From an uncultured Mediterraneibacter sp. (GTDB taxonomy: Bacteria > Bacillota > Clostridia > Lachnospirales > Lachnospiraceae): DNA of 64,000 bases. Below the pieces are notes generated by a model. That model was not told the DNA's origin and made no database searches. It saw nothing but the letters and a program-made list of their open reading frames with translations. Made by a program: the position numbers and the translations under genes. Shown here in pieces: positions 14,037 through 22,617 of this stretch. Every line of letters starts with the position of its first letter. Position 1 is the first letter of the stretch. The stretch is taken from contig CALWLJ010000010.1 of assembly GCA_944381495.1 (NCBI GenBank), forward strand, positions 1-64,000, written 5' to 3'.

Positions 14037-14980
14037 TATATACCGATGGTCTTCAGCACATCCGTCAGCTCCGCTGCCGACTGATGCAGCCTGCGCTCTT
14101 CATCCGGGTCAAAACCGATCTCCAGGATCTGCTCTGCTCCGCCTCGTCCAATAATAGACGGGATGCTCAGACAGAGACCGCTCAGTCCATACTCCCCGTT
14201 CAAGGACACGGAAACCGGTGCCACAGTATGACTGTCCCGCACAATGGCCTCAGCGATCTTGGACGCGGCCATACCGATGCCATAATATGTGGCGCCCTTC
14301 CGCTCAATGATCTCGTAGGCGCTGTCACGAACCGCATGGTATATCTGCTCCTTCTCCTCTTCAAAACTGCGGTATCCCTTCATCCTGACAAATTCATCCA
14401 GTCCGATCCCGTAGATATTGGCACAGCTCCAGACCGCCAGCTCGCTGTCTCCATGCTCTCCCACTATAAAGGCATGAACATTCCTGCTGTCCACATCCAG
14501 CTTCTCACTGAGCAGATACTTCAGACGTGCAGTATCCAGTACCGTACCGGAACCGATTACCCGCTCCTTGGGAAAACCGGATTCCTTCAGTGCCACCTGG
14601 GTCAGGATGTCCACAGGATTGGATACCACCAGGAGGATTCCCTCGCACCGGACCCGTTTGATCGACCCGATCACCGAGCGCATGATCGCCGCATTCTTCT
14701 GCACCAGATCCAGCCTGGTCTCCCCCGGCTTCTGGTTGGCTCCCGCCGTGATGATGATGACCGAGGCGTCCGCAATATCCTCATACTCTCCTGCACGGAT
14801 GTCCATGGCGTGAGCAAAGGGCAGGCCGTGACTGATGTCCATGGCCTCTCCTTCTGCCTTGGGATGATTTGCGTCCAGGAGCACCAGTTCCGAAAATATT
14901 CCCCGCTGCATCAGCGTATATGCGATAGTAGATCCAACAAATCCGCAGCCGATGACCGCCGCTTTCTGTATGTTTACCAT
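14036..14980 (-). CDS. ldh: L-lactate dehydrogenase
   Basis: NAD-dependent reduction of pyruvate to L-lactate at the end of fermentation. The 314-residue product has the Rossmann motif GCGFVGSTIAYTL, the specificity loop GANQKPGETRLDLV (the Gln before KPGETR favours pyruvate over oxaloacetate), SNPVDILT, GSGTVLDTARL and the catalytic motif GEHGDSE. I use ATG 14980 (MVNIQKAAVIG), which has AAGGAGG upstream; the longer upstream frame has none. It overlaps the terminator hairpin at its 3' end and follows the L,D-transpeptidase gene with a 71-bp gap. Malate dehydrogenase is the alternative but is disfavoured by the loop. Confidence 0.9.
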   Translation of the reverse strand: MVNIQKAAVIGCGFVGSTIAYTLMQRGIFSELVLLDANHPKAEGEAMDISHGLPFAHAMDIRAGEYEDIADASVIIITAGANQKPGETRLDLVQKNAAIMRSVIGSIKRVRCEGILLVVSNPVDILTQVALKESGFPKERVIGSGTVLDTARLKYLLSEKLDVDSRNVHAFIVGEHGDSELAVWSCANIYGIGLDEFVRMKGYRSFEEEKEQIYHAVRDSAYEIIERKGATYYGIGMAASKIAEAIVRDSHTVAPVSVSLNGEYGLSGLCLSIPSIIGRGGAEQILEIGFDPDEERRLHQSAAELTDVLKTIGI

Positions 14981-15051
14981 ATGATCTGTCCTCCTTTTTG
15001 TCCTGACAGTATCATTATGGACCGGATCACGGATTTCATACCTGAAAGGCA

Positions 15052-16524
15052 CTAATAATGTACAACAGCAGGCGTTCCGTAGTCCAGCATCTCATACAGT
15101 GTTCTCGCATCGCTCAGCCGCATATTGATACACCCGTGGGAGCCATGAGACTTATACCAGTCGCCCCCGAACCTTTCCTGCCAGGTGGCGTCATGGAATC
15201 CGATCCCGGTCCAGGTGATCCGCATCCAGTAGCTCACCGGCTGTTCATAGGACGGCCTGCCTGTCGCCGGGTTCACGGAGCCCCGCAGGACCTTATCCTT
15301 CTTCAGCTCAAGAATACTGTATACTCCTTCCGGCGTCTCACGTCCGTCTGATGGGCGGCCGGTGACTACCGGCGCATCCAGCCGGACCTGCCCGTCCTCC
15401 ACATACCACATGCGTTGCCGGGTAATGTCCACTTCCAGATAGGTATCGCCCCAGTCCTGAGCTCCATGGGCAGCCGCCGTCTGTCCCTCAAGCCAGACCG
15501 GCTCCCTCTCCGTCCGCTCCCTGTTTCTTACGATTTCCATTAATGCGGCCGCCTCTGCCTCCTCATCCAATTTCCACCCATATGTACCCCCGGAGACTGT
15601 GGCGGCTTTTCCGTCCGGCGTGGTAAGACTTCTTGTGGTCCCCGCTGTATTATATTTCTCAGCAAGCTCAGACACCCATTCTTTCACTTTGTTTTCATCC
15701 AGTATTACATTCATTGTATCGTCCACGGTAAGCCACTGCGATATAATACTTCCGTCAACCACAACTCTTTCTCCCAGGTTATAAGACACCTCCGCTGTAC
15801 AGAACCGGTTCATCTGGTCACATGCCTTCTGCACTTCCGGAGAATCAAATGTATAGGACGGTTTCTGATAGCATCCCGACTGCAGCAGATCAAGCTGATC
15901 TTCTACTCCGAGAACCGCTTCCTTTATCCTGGCGTTCAGAGCATCCATATCGAGAGCAGTGCCGTACTCTTCTCTTTTCACAATGAACTCACCTCCGGAA
16001 TACTCCGGCGTCGCGGACACAGGAGCCGTCTGCTCCTGCCGGACGATCTGTAATGACGCAATCTGTTCTGCCAGCCTGTCCTCATCATAAACAACCTCAA
16101 CCGGAATATGGATGCTGCCGGCACGGAACAATGTATACGGCCAGAGGAAGGGCTTCTGCTTCCAGAACGCCTCCTTCACTGCCGGGCTTTCCTGAATTTT
16201 CAGTCCGATATCGCTGCCCCTGATCTGCTCGGAACTGCCGTCCTTTTCCACCAGAGAAAGCTGATACTTTTCCACCAGCTCCCGCAGGTAGTTCTCCGTC
16301 TCCTCGGGTCCTTTCAGAGAAAGCTCCCGTCCGTTCACAACAGTCCCCGGGTAAAAATGTGCAGTAAAGAAGAAGGCTGTGCCCAGATAGACAAGCAGCA
16401 GGACTCCTGTTATAATTCCTGCTGCAATTCCAATGGTTTTCCTCATGCCAGGCTCCGGGATAATCTTCTCGTGACCGACCTGGATTCTTTTCTGCTTCTT
16501 TCTGTAATACCTGCCTCTGCTCAT
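15052..16524 (-). CDS. L,D-transpeptidase (YkuD) with N-terminal membrane anchor
   Basis: A 490-residue cell-wall enzyme. A basic cytoplasmic tail (RGRYYRKKQKRIQ) precedes one transmembrane helix (GIAAGIITGVLLLVYLGTAF). Next is a peptidoglycan-binding-type region (two PG_binding_4-like repeats, about residues 60-340). A C-terminal YkuD domain holds the catalytic motif HGSHGCINMR, with Cys as nucleophile. It should form 3-3 cross-links in peptidoglycan or attach proteins, acting outside the membrane. The motif near residue 385 (DTYLEVDITRQRMWYVEDG) starts the YkuD fold. GGGGGG lies 4 bases before ATG 16524. Confidence 0.9.
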   Translation of the reverse strand: MSRGRYYRKKQKRIQVGHEKIIPEPGMRKTIGIAAGIITGVLLLVYLGTAFFFTAHFYPGTVVNGRELSLKGPEETENYLRELVEKYQLSLVEKDGSSEQIRGSDIGLKIQESPAVKEAFWKQKPFLWPYTLFRAGSIHIPVEVVYDEDRLAEQIASLQIVRQEQTAPVSATPEYSGGEFIVKREEYGTALDMDALNARIKEAVLGVEDQLDLLQSGCYQKPSYTFDSPEVQKACDQMNRFCTAEVSYNLGERVVVDGSIISQWLTVDDTMNVILDENKVKEWVSELAEKYNTAGTTRSLTTPDGKAATVSGGTYGWKLDEEAEAAALMEIVRNRERTEREPVWLEGQTAAAHGAQDWGDTYLEVDITRQRMWYVEDGQVRLDAPVVTGRPSDGRETPEGVYSILELKKDKVLRGSVNPATGRPSYEQPVSYWMRITWTGIGFHDATWQERFGGDWYKSHGSHGCINMRLSDARTLYEMLDYGTPAVVHY

Positions 16525-16718
16525 CTTTCCCCCCTTATATTTCCTGTATATTCCTTATTCTTATAGCATATGATTCTGGTAGCGTAATCATACGGATATA
16601 ATCCTTACAGGGTAATAATTTAGCAGAGGTCTCCATCATTTCAGCCTGATATCGGCATCAAAACGGCATCATGGTCAAAAAGGCCAGGTCCTGATTTTAA
16701 GCGACCAGACAAACCATG

Positions 16719-17071
16719 CCAGTATCAAAATACCTCCGATCAATGAAACCCACTGTTTCACCCGGCGCCTCCGTCCCTGGCTCATAAATCCGGACGTATA
16801 CCGGCACAACAATACATATCCAGAAAGAGCAGGAGGCAGCAGCTGTCTCAAACACAGAGAAACTCCTGTAGACTCTCCGGAAACTGTATTCGTACCCGAC
16901 TGCGAATACCCGGTCGTAACCGTCGGTGAAGTGTTCGGGACTTCCAGCGGGTCTTATATCCTCGATCCCGAGGGAAGCCTGGTGCTGAAAGCCGATCAGG
17001 AGATCCTGTATGCCGACAGCTCCTGTTATATGTATTACAACAATGATCGGTTTTTTATACAGGCGTATTGA
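16719..17071 (+). pseudogene. Degenerate gene remnant (possible)
   Basis: No intact gene fits, but protein-like sequence is visible on the plus strand across two frames. The first reads MPVSKYLRSMKPTVS then a stop. After a shift a longer piece reads ETVFVPDCEYPVVTVGEVFG, GSYILDPEGSLVLKADQEIL and YADSSCYMYYNNDRFFIQAY before a stop near 17071. The composition resembles a soluble or extracellular domain, not random shadow sequence. I do not recognise the family. The family A palindrome begins about 50 bp further on, so the element may have contributed to the decay. The minus-strand reading frame here (16697-17092) looks like an antisense shadow. Confidence 0.3.
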
Positions 17072-17124
17072 AATCGACGCAGTTATACACAAAACACTGG
17101 CAGTTCATTTGTCTCCGGAAGGCC

Positions 17125-17266
17125 GCTGTCAAGGGGGTGTGTTGTCACGGCGGCCGCGCTTGCGCTCGGGAGTGGAGCGCAGCGGACGCATAAGGCCGCA
17201 AAGGACGCGGCCTAAGTGCCGGTCGCTCCACTACGGGCCTTCGTGACAACACACCCCCTTGACAGC
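17125..17266. repeat. Palindromic element family A, copy 1
   Basis: A 142-bp palindrome with perfectly complementary 25-bp arms (17125-17149 and 17242-17266). The interior carries GGCGGCCGCGCTTGCGCTC, a GTGGAGCG / CGCTCCAC stem and a hairpin GGCCGCAAAGGACGCGGCC. Complementarity continues imperfectly beyond the arms (CAGTTCA...CCGG against CCGG...TGAAC). The interior matches copy 2 at 25654-25793, while the arms differ in sequence yet remain complementary. It lies about 100 bp upstream of the family D element. Confidence 0.85.
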
Positions 17267-17364
17267 TGGATACCGGGAACAACTGAACAGACAGAAACGT
17301 GAATTGGCGCGGCTTGAAGGACTTATCATTTGTAAGACTTTCAGGCCGCGCCTCTGGTTTCCAG

Positions 17365-17701
17365 GCTGTATAGCCACTAACTTCCGTCCTGAACAGACCA
17401 GAAAAACAGCTGATTTCGAAAACCTTTCTGCGGGGGTGGAGGATGTAGACGGGTGACTTCGACGGGAAATTAGGAAAACTTAAAGCTCCGGGTACGGACG
17501 TTAGCACAGGCGGCGGGATTGTCTGAGCGAAGCGAGTTGCCCGCCGCCTGTGCTGGCTTTTAGTCCATACCCGGAACTTTCTAGTTTTCCTTATCTCCCA
17601 GAGCGGAACCCGGATATATCCTCCGCTCCCGCAGAATACGTTTTAGAGATTATGCTCCTGTTTTCGGATGTTTAATCATCGAAGTTAGTTCGCTAAACAG
17701 C
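17365..17701. repeat. Palindromic element family D, copy 1 (about 337 bp, with terminal inverted repeats)
   Basis: Ends carry related inverted repeats, GCTGTATAGCCACTAACTTC (17365-17384) and GAAGTTAGTTCGCTAAACAGC (17681-17701, about 20 bp). Nearly the whole unit folds on itself, with AGTTTTCC, TCCGGGTA and CTGCGGGGG segments each paired with a partner. The central stem AGCACAGGCGGCGGG (17503-17517) pairs perfectly with 17540-17554 around a 22-base loop containing GAGCGAAGCGAG. It ends 5 bp from the rhaD stop. A second copy is at 40599-40933 in the opposite orientation and one end recurs at 47397-47437. Confidence 0.85.
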
Positions 17702-17705
17702 CACT

Positions 17706-18536
17706 TTATTCTTTCTCATAAAGGAATCTCTCCGGCAGTTCCACTTTGAATCCCACCGCCAGTTTTCTGAAGTCATCCGGTGTGATGGTCTGCAGTTTCT
17801 TCGGAGCCATAGACATCACCTTCACCAGGATCTCTGCTGACTTCTCGATGGTGTGCATCAGGCCGAAGGTCAGGTCGAAGTCTTCGCCTGAGCAGAACAT
17901 TCCGTGATGAGCCCAGATAACGGCATTGTACTTCTCCATCAGCTTGCTCGTCTCAACAGCGATCTCACGTCCGCCGGGAACCATCCAGCCAACGACTCCC
18001 AAACCTTCCGGAAATACCACCGGACACTCGGTAGCCATCTCCCAGAGCTCTCTTGTGAATACTTCGTCTGTCAGAGGAAGAACAAATGTCAGGGCAATAG
18101 TATTGGTTGTATGTGCATGGTAGATCACTCTGTGCTTTCCGTTTGTCTGTCTCTTCTTCACCTCATGGTTCATCAGATGAGTCGGCAGCTCGCTGGTCGG
18201 TCTTCCGCCGTCTGTGAATCCCCAGCAGATGCGGTAGTTCACACCCTTGTCGTCCACCTCAATGATACCGATATTTGTCTCCGGATCGATGATCACGTTG
18301 CGGAAATATTTTCCTGTTCCTGTGACAAGGAAATACTCTCCTGCCAGTCCCGGAACCTCTGTACCGATAGGCATCCACTCTCTGTCATAAGACAGCTGGT
18401 CGCGGATCTCATCCACTTCCTCATCCTTGATCCGATAGGAAAGATTTCCGCCGTTTCTCTCATGCCAACCCTGCTGGAATCCGTCGTCAGCCATACGGAT
18501 AAATCCCTGAACAAATTTTGCATCCAATACCTTCAT
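17706..18536 (-). CDS. rhaD: L-rhamnulose-1-phosphate aldolase
   Basis: A class II (zinc) aldolase that cleaves L-rhamnulose 1-phosphate to dihydroxyacetone phosphate and L-lactaldehyde. The 276-residue product contains GNLSYRI, the substrate loop GRPTSELPTHL, the zinc ligands in HAHTTN, and the later ligand region WAHHGMFCSG. Length and order match RhaD rather than the shorter fuculose enzymes. I choose ATG 18536 (MKVLDAKFVQ), with AAGGAGG 5 bases upstream; the longer frame has no ribosome site. No other rhamnose genes are in the window, so it is an orphan here. The upstream 100 bp is A-rich on the coding strand and may hold a regulator site. Confidence 0.9.
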   Translation of the reverse strand: MKVLDAKFVQGFIRMADDGFQQGWHERNGGNLSYRIKDEEVDEIRDQLSYDREWMPIGTEVPGLAGEYFLVTGTGKYFRNVIIDPETNIGIIEVDDKGVNYRICWGFTDGGRPTSELPTHLMNHEVKKRQTNGKHRVIYHAHTTNTIALTFVLPLTDEVFTRELWEMATECPVVFPEGLGVVGWMVPGGREIAVETSKLMEKYNAVIWAHHGMFCSGEDFDLTFGLMHTIEKSAEILVKVMSMAPKKLQTITPDDFRKLAVGFKVELPERFLYEKE

Positions 18537-18709
18537 GTTTTCCTCCTTCTCCAACCAAAACAAATCCCAAAATTTCTTTATATTGTTTGTTTTATGTTGG
18601 TTTTGCATTTTATTTGTGTTGTTTTTATTGGTTTTATTCTATCATATTCATATGAAAATGCAATCCTATTTTCTTCTTTTATTGATTTTTGTTGAATATT
18701 TACAAAACG

Positions 18710-18738
18710 TTGCTTTTCCCGCCCCGCCGTTTTATACT
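18710..18738 (+). promoter_or_regulatory. Promoter of the ferritin gene
   Basis: TTGCTT (18710-18715) and TATACT (18733-18738), spacer 17 bp, 42 bp upstream of the start codon. Confidence 0.7.
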
Positions 18739-18780
18739 ATAAAATGTAGCAGATAATTAATAAGAAAGGAGACTTGACAT

Positions 18781-19293
18781 ATGTTAAATGAAAAAGTTGC
18801 GGAGCTTCTGAATACCCAGATCAATAAAGAGTTTTATTCCGCCTATCTTTATCTGGCATTTGCCAATTATTTTTCTGAGGAAGGACTGGATGGTTTTGCC
18901 AACTGGTATCAGATCCAGGCACAGGAGGAAAGGGATCATGCTCTTCTTTTCATCCAGTACATGCAGAATAATGACGCCAGGGTTACTTACGAAGCCATTG
19001 ACAAGCCGGAATTTTCCGCGGAACAGCATATGGACGTTCTGGAAGCCGGACTGAAACATGAACGTTATGTCACAGGACTGATCAATACTATTTACGGTGC
19101 TGCCTATGAAGTCAAGGATTTCCGTACCATGCAGTTCCTTGACTGGTTTGTAAAAGAACAGGGAGAAGAAGAAACCAATGCTTCCGACCTGATCAAAAAG
19201 ATGAAACTGTTCGGGACAGATCCAAAGAGTCTGTATCTTCTGGATCAGGAGATGGCTGCACGCACTTATGCTGCTCCCTCTCTTGTTCTCTGA
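18781..19293 (+). CDS. ftnA: Ferritin
   Basis: A non-haem iron-storage ferritin of 170 residues that oxidises Fe(II) at a di-iron site and stores it in a 24-mer shell. The four-helix bundle shows the ferroxidase ligands: E in NKEFYSAYLYLAF, ExxH in QEERDHALLF, E near YEAIDKPEF, and the QGEEETNASDL motif in helix D. AGAAAGGAG precedes ATG 18781. It has its own promoter. With FeoAB, the Fur- and DtxR-type regulators and the metal ATPase in the same 12 kb, the window is rich in iron handling. Confidence 0.95.
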   Translation: MLNEKVAELLNTQINKEFYSAYLYLAFANYFSEEGLDGFANWYQIQAQEERDHALLFIQYMQNNDARVTYEAIDKPEFSAEQHMDVLEAGLKHERYVTGLINTIYGAAYEVKDFRTMQFLDWFVKEQGEEETNASDLIKKMKLFGTDPKSLYLLDQEMAARTYAAPSLVL

Positions 19294-19314
19294 TCCATAA
19301 AATCAGTTCCATTG

Positions 19315-19351
19315 TCAGAAGGCGCCTGTCTTAGCAGATTGGCGCCTCTGA
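19315..19351. terminator. GC-rich hairpin after ferritin
   Basis: TCAGAAGGCGCC pairs with GGCGCCTCTGA around a 14-base loop. The T-run is weak, so this may be a partial terminator or an mRNA 3' stabiliser. Confidence 0.45.
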
Positions 19352-19375
19352 TCTCAAATTCCGAATGAGGTATAT

Positions 19376-20092
19376 ATGATCCGAATAGCAATCGTAGAAG
19401 ACGAAAAAGAACATATGGACATTCTGACCGGTTATCTGAACCGGTATGAGAAGGAGAACGGGGTCTCCTTCCAGATCGTCACATTTACGGACGGTCTTGA
19501 TATCGTCTCTGACTACAGCGCAGATTATGATATCATTCTGCTGGATATCCAGCTGAAGCACATGGACGGCATGACCGCCGCGGAGAAGATCCGGAAGCTG
19601 GATGAGGATGTGATCTTTATCTTCATCACCTCCACCGTCCAGTTTGCGGTCCAGGGATATCTGGTGGACGCCCTGGGATACGTCCTCAAGCCGGTCCCCT
19701 ATCTGGCATTTGCCCAGATTCTTGGAAAAGCGGTGAAAAGATGCCAGATCCGGCAGAACAGACATTATCTCACAGTAGATACCACCGGAGGATTTCTGCG
19801 GCTGAGCACTGATCAGATCTACTATGTGGAAAGCCAGCTGCACTCGGTGATCCTTCACACAGAGCGGGGAGAATACCGGACAGCCGGTCCGCTGAAGAAG
19901 CTGGAGGAGGAGCTGGCTCCTTTTGGATTTTCCAAATGTCATAACGCCTACCTGGTAAATCTGCAGTATGCCGGATCTGTCTTGTCCGGATCTGTACAGC
20001 TGACCAACGGGGAAGAGCTTCCAATCAGCCGGGCAAGAAAAAAGCCTTTTATGGATGCTCTTACAGACTATATAGGAGGGATGCAGCGATGA
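19376..20092 (+). CDS. LytTR response regulator (AgrA-like)
   Basis: A 238-residue two-component regulator. The receiver domain begins IRIAIVEDEKEHMD, with the phosphoacceptor Asp in DIILLDIQLKHMDG and the switch Thr in FIFITST. It is followed by a LytTR DNA-binding domain (HYLTVDTTGGFLRLSTDQI, YYVESQLHSVILHT, FSKCHNAYLVNL, LPISRARKKPFMDAL). LytTR proteins bind imperfect direct repeats about 22 bp apart. GAGG precedes ATG 19376. Its stop overlaps the micro-ORF start, and the GHKL kinase follows, so the pair is one operon. Targets are not evident; no AgrB/AgrD lies alongside. Confidence 0.9.
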   Translation: MIRIAIVEDEKEHMDILTGYLNRYEKENGVSFQIVTFTDGLDIVSDYSADYDIILLDIQLKHMDGMTAAEKIRKLDEDVIFIFITSTVQFAVQGYLVDALGYVLKPVPYLAFAQILGKAVKRCQIRQNRHYLTVDTTGGFLRLSTDQIYYVESQLHSVILHTERGEYRTAGPLKKLEEELAPFGFSKCHNAYLVNLQYAGSVLSGSVQLTNGEELPISRARKKPFMDALTDYIGGMQR

Positions 20093-20136
20093 ATCAGGCT
20101 TATATCTCGTGCCAGACAGGAGGGATGAACAGATGA
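20089..20136 (+). CDS. 15-codon micro-ORF coupling regulator and kinase
   Basis: ATG 20089 overlaps the response-regulator stop (ATGA) and its own TGA overlaps the kinase ATG. It encodes MNQAYISCQTGGMNR, with one cysteine. A perfect AGGAGGG lies upstream inside the regulator's last codons. The motif GGAGGG-ATG-(5/6 nt)-ATGAAT recurs 42-44 bp later at the kinase start, so the ORF may simply come from a tandem duplication of the translation-start region, leaving a coupling leader. A signalling peptide in the AgrD position is possible but unsupported. Confidence 0.3.
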   Translation: MNQAYISCQTGGMNR

Positions 20137-21470
20137 ATCTGACAGACCTTATGGATACTCCCCGAATCTGCACCGCTTTCGCGGAATGGGGCGGATGTCT
20201 CGTCTCAATCCTTATGCTCCGGAGGAAGATCTCAGGTGTAAAACTTTACGCGGCTCTGGGCGGCATGCTGGCCTGGTTTCTCATCTATCACTATATCGCC
20301 GGCATGCTTCCTCTCCTTTTCTGGATTCCGGGAATGCTGGGCGCCATCGTCAGTATGTGGGTATTCATCCTTCTGTTCTGCCATATTTCCCGGATAGACG
20401 CCGGATTCTGCTGCCTTCATTCTTTCGTGCTTGCCGAACTGGCCGCCTCTCTGCAGTGGCAGATTTATGTCTGGTTCGTCATGTATACCGGATGGAGAGA
20501 CTGGCGTATCCTTGCCGTCATTATGACAATCATATACATTGCTCTCTTCACGGTATATTATTTTTACGAACGCGGCCATATTCCCAAAGACGAAAGCCTG
20601 GATATCAGCGGAAAGGAACTGTTCGGAGCGGCTTTGATCGCCCTGGGAGCATTTCTCATCAGCAATCTGAGCTTCGTACTTCCCAACACGCCTTTCTCCA
20701 GCGCTTCCAGTTCTATCCTTTATGTCCGGACTCTGGTCGACTTCGGAGGACTGGTCATGCTGATCGCACAGATGGAGAAACGGGAGGAACTCAGGGTAAA
20801 AAGTGAGAACCAGATTATGAACATCATGCTCCAGCGCCAGTATGATCAGTACCGGCTCTCCATTGATAATATTGAACTGCTCCGAAGAGAATACCACGAT
20901 ATGAAGCATTATATGGTAGCGATCCGTGCCGAGGAGAATCCGGAGATAAAGGCCCAGTACCTGGATGAAATGGAACATGCCATCGTCTCCCAGGAGGCGC
21001 TCATCAACACAGGGAACCATGTGCTGGATGTACTGCTCACTGCCAAGAACACCTACTGCCTGAAAAACAATATCACATTTACCTGCATGGCGGAAGGACG
21101 GCTCTTGTCATTTATGCATGTAAAGGATATCTGCTCCATCTTCGGAAACGCTCTGGATAACGCCATCGAATGTGTATCCCAGTACAGCGATCTGGAGAAA
21201 CGGCTGATCACCCTCTCCATGTATCAGAAGAACAAGCTGCTTATGATCAAATGTGAAAACTACTCCGAAGCGCCTCTCATCCTCCGCTCCGACAATCTGC
21301 CCAGGACTACGAAAAGTGACAGTGAGTACCATGGCTATGGTCTGAAAAGTATCAAGTCGGCAGCAGAAAAGTACGGAGGCTCCATGAATCTGCATTCAGA
21401 AAACAACTGGTTCACCCTGCAGGTACTGATCCCGGTTTCTGAATATGATCCATCTCCGCCAAAAGCTTAA
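20133..21470 (+). CDS. Sensor histidine kinase, GHKL type (AgrC-like)
   Basis: A 445-residue membrane kinase. About six hydrophobic segments occupy residues 10-215 (for example LYAALGGMLAWFLIYHYIAG and SMWVFILLFCHISRI). A coiled-coil linker follows, then the phosphoacceptor region RREYHDMKHYM and the ATPase domain with N-box FGNALDNAIECVSQ and G-box HGYGLKSIKSAAEKYGG. I choose ATG 20133 (MNLTDLMDT), with GGAGGG 8 bases upstream. It should phosphorylate the upstream LytTR regulator. Agr-type kinases usually sense peptides, but no peptide processing gene is nearby. Confidence 0.88.
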   Translation: MNLTDLMDTPRICTAFAEWGGCLVSILMLRRKISGVKLYAALGGMLAWFLIYHYIAGMLPLLFWIPGMLGAIVSMWVFILLFCHISRIDAGFCCLHSFVLAELAASLQWQIYVWFVMYTGWRDWRILAVIMTIIYIALFTVYYFYERGHIPKDESLDISGKELFGAALIALGAFLISNLSFVLPNTPFSSASSSILYVRTLVDFGGLVMLIAQMEKREELRVKSENQIMNIMLQRQYDQYRLSIDNIELLRREYHDMKHYMVAIRAEENPEIKAQYLDEMEHAIVSQEALINTGNHVLDVLLTAKNTYCLKNNITFTCMAEGRLLSFMHVKDICSIFGNALDNAIECVSQYSDLEKRLITLSMYQKNKLLMIKCENYSEAPLILRSDNLPRTTKSDSEYHGYGLKSIKSAAEKYGGSMNLHSENNWFTLQVLIPVSEYDPSPPKA

Positions 21471-21490
21471 TCCTGTATTTTAAAAAGAAA

Positions 21491-21543
21491 TCAGGCTTCC
21501 GGAAAGGAGAAAACTTCTTTCCGGAAGCCTGACTTTTTCTTTT
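21491..21543 (+). terminator. Terminator after the two-component operon
   Basis: A perfect 16-bp stem (21491-21506 with 21517-21532, TCAGGCTTCCGGAAAG and complement) with a 10-base loop, followed by CTTTTTCTTTT. Confidence 0.92.
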
Positions 21544-21588
21544 GTCATTTATCAGCCGGCCCGCTCTTTATTACTGCGGCAAAAGCCT

Positions 21589-22617
21589 TTATGCTTTACG
21601 CCTTTTGATGTAATTCTTAATAGCAACTGCCTCAAGTGCAATGAGGATGACGCCTGCCACAACATCGATCACGATTGCCGCGATCTGCCATGTCATGAGT
21701 CCTGTCTCCAGGTTCTCCGCATCATATGCACGGCTGTTTACTACTGTATAGAGGATGTTCTTGCATGCCTGACGCATTGCCTGAACACCTGTAGCTCTTG
21801 TCTGATCCTTCACATGGTTTGTCTCAGTATCATATGCAACCAGCATACAGTCTGTACCGTTCCGGATTGCCTGTTCATTAGACCAGGTGCAGAGCATGCT
21901 AAGTCGATTGGACTCCTGATCATTCAGTGCGAAATGATTCATGTATGCATATACGCCGTACTCTTTGGCGCCAAGGATCGCATTGGCAGCCATCTTTCCG
22001 GACAGAAGGCCATCTTCTGAATAGTACTCAAAGTTACGTCCTGCAAATGCTGTACGGTGGATGTTCATAGCCGGCGCATACCATCCGGATACTCCCATCT
22101 CATCCGCCATTTTACCGATACTTTCACCGAAAGCCGTCGCAATGTCTGTATTCCATGTATTTGCGATCATCACCACTGACGGGAAACCGACCGAACCTGT
22201 GCCTGTAAAGTTATTATTAATTGACGCCGGTCCATCACAGTCTATAGTCTGAACCTTATCAATACTTTTAACAGAATTCGTCTGGTATCCACCGAGTGCG
22301 ATCAGAGAATCCATATCAGCTACCGTCATCTGATCCAGCAGCTGATCCCACTGTTCATCATCATAGGCAACTCCCCGCAGATCCGCAAGCGATAATCCGT
22401 TATCAGCGCCAGTCGCAGGCATCTCGTCATCAGCATTATTATAATCTTCCGGATTATAATTGCTGTTATTGATAAATGTAGCTTTCTGATCATCCGGCAT
22501 AGTATATGTTGCCGGAACAGCAGTAGCCTGATCATAATTTGCAAATCCGTCTGCACGGGAAAGGTATGTCACTTCGCCTGCTGCGTAATCAAACGCGTTT
22601 GTTGCAGTCTGTACATC
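21589..22617 (-). pseudogene. Deleted glycoside hydrolase family 3 gene
   Basis: The reading frame looks like a GH3 beta-glucosidase of the domain-swapped type (C-terminal sandwich first, TIM barrel last) with a C-terminal membrane helix (TWQIAAIVIDVVAGVILIAL). Two parts are missing. At the N-terminus, family-like sequence begins abruptly at DVQTATNAFDYAAGEV with no start codon and AT-rich sequence before it. In the middle, SMLCTWSNEQAIR joins directly to NGTDCMLVAYDTETN, which removes the stretch containing the catalytic Asp. The remaining barrel motifs (SVGFPSVVMIANTWN, NFEYYSEDG, MNHFALNDQESNR) are well preserved. A secreted, inactive remnant or pseudogene is the best reading. Confidence 0.7.

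Noticed and set aside
14036..14980. Malate dehydrogenase instead of lactate dehydrogenase
   Set aside because: The Gln in GANQKPGETR favours pyruvate; malate enzymes usually have Arg there.
16697..17092. Minus-strand reading frame of 131 codons
   Set aside because: No ribosome site, unlikely composition, and opposite to a more protein-like plus-strand remnant.
20089..20136. AgrD-type autoinducing peptide
   Set aside because: No amphipathic leader, no acidic C-terminal processing tail and no AgrB. Kept only as a micro-ORF.
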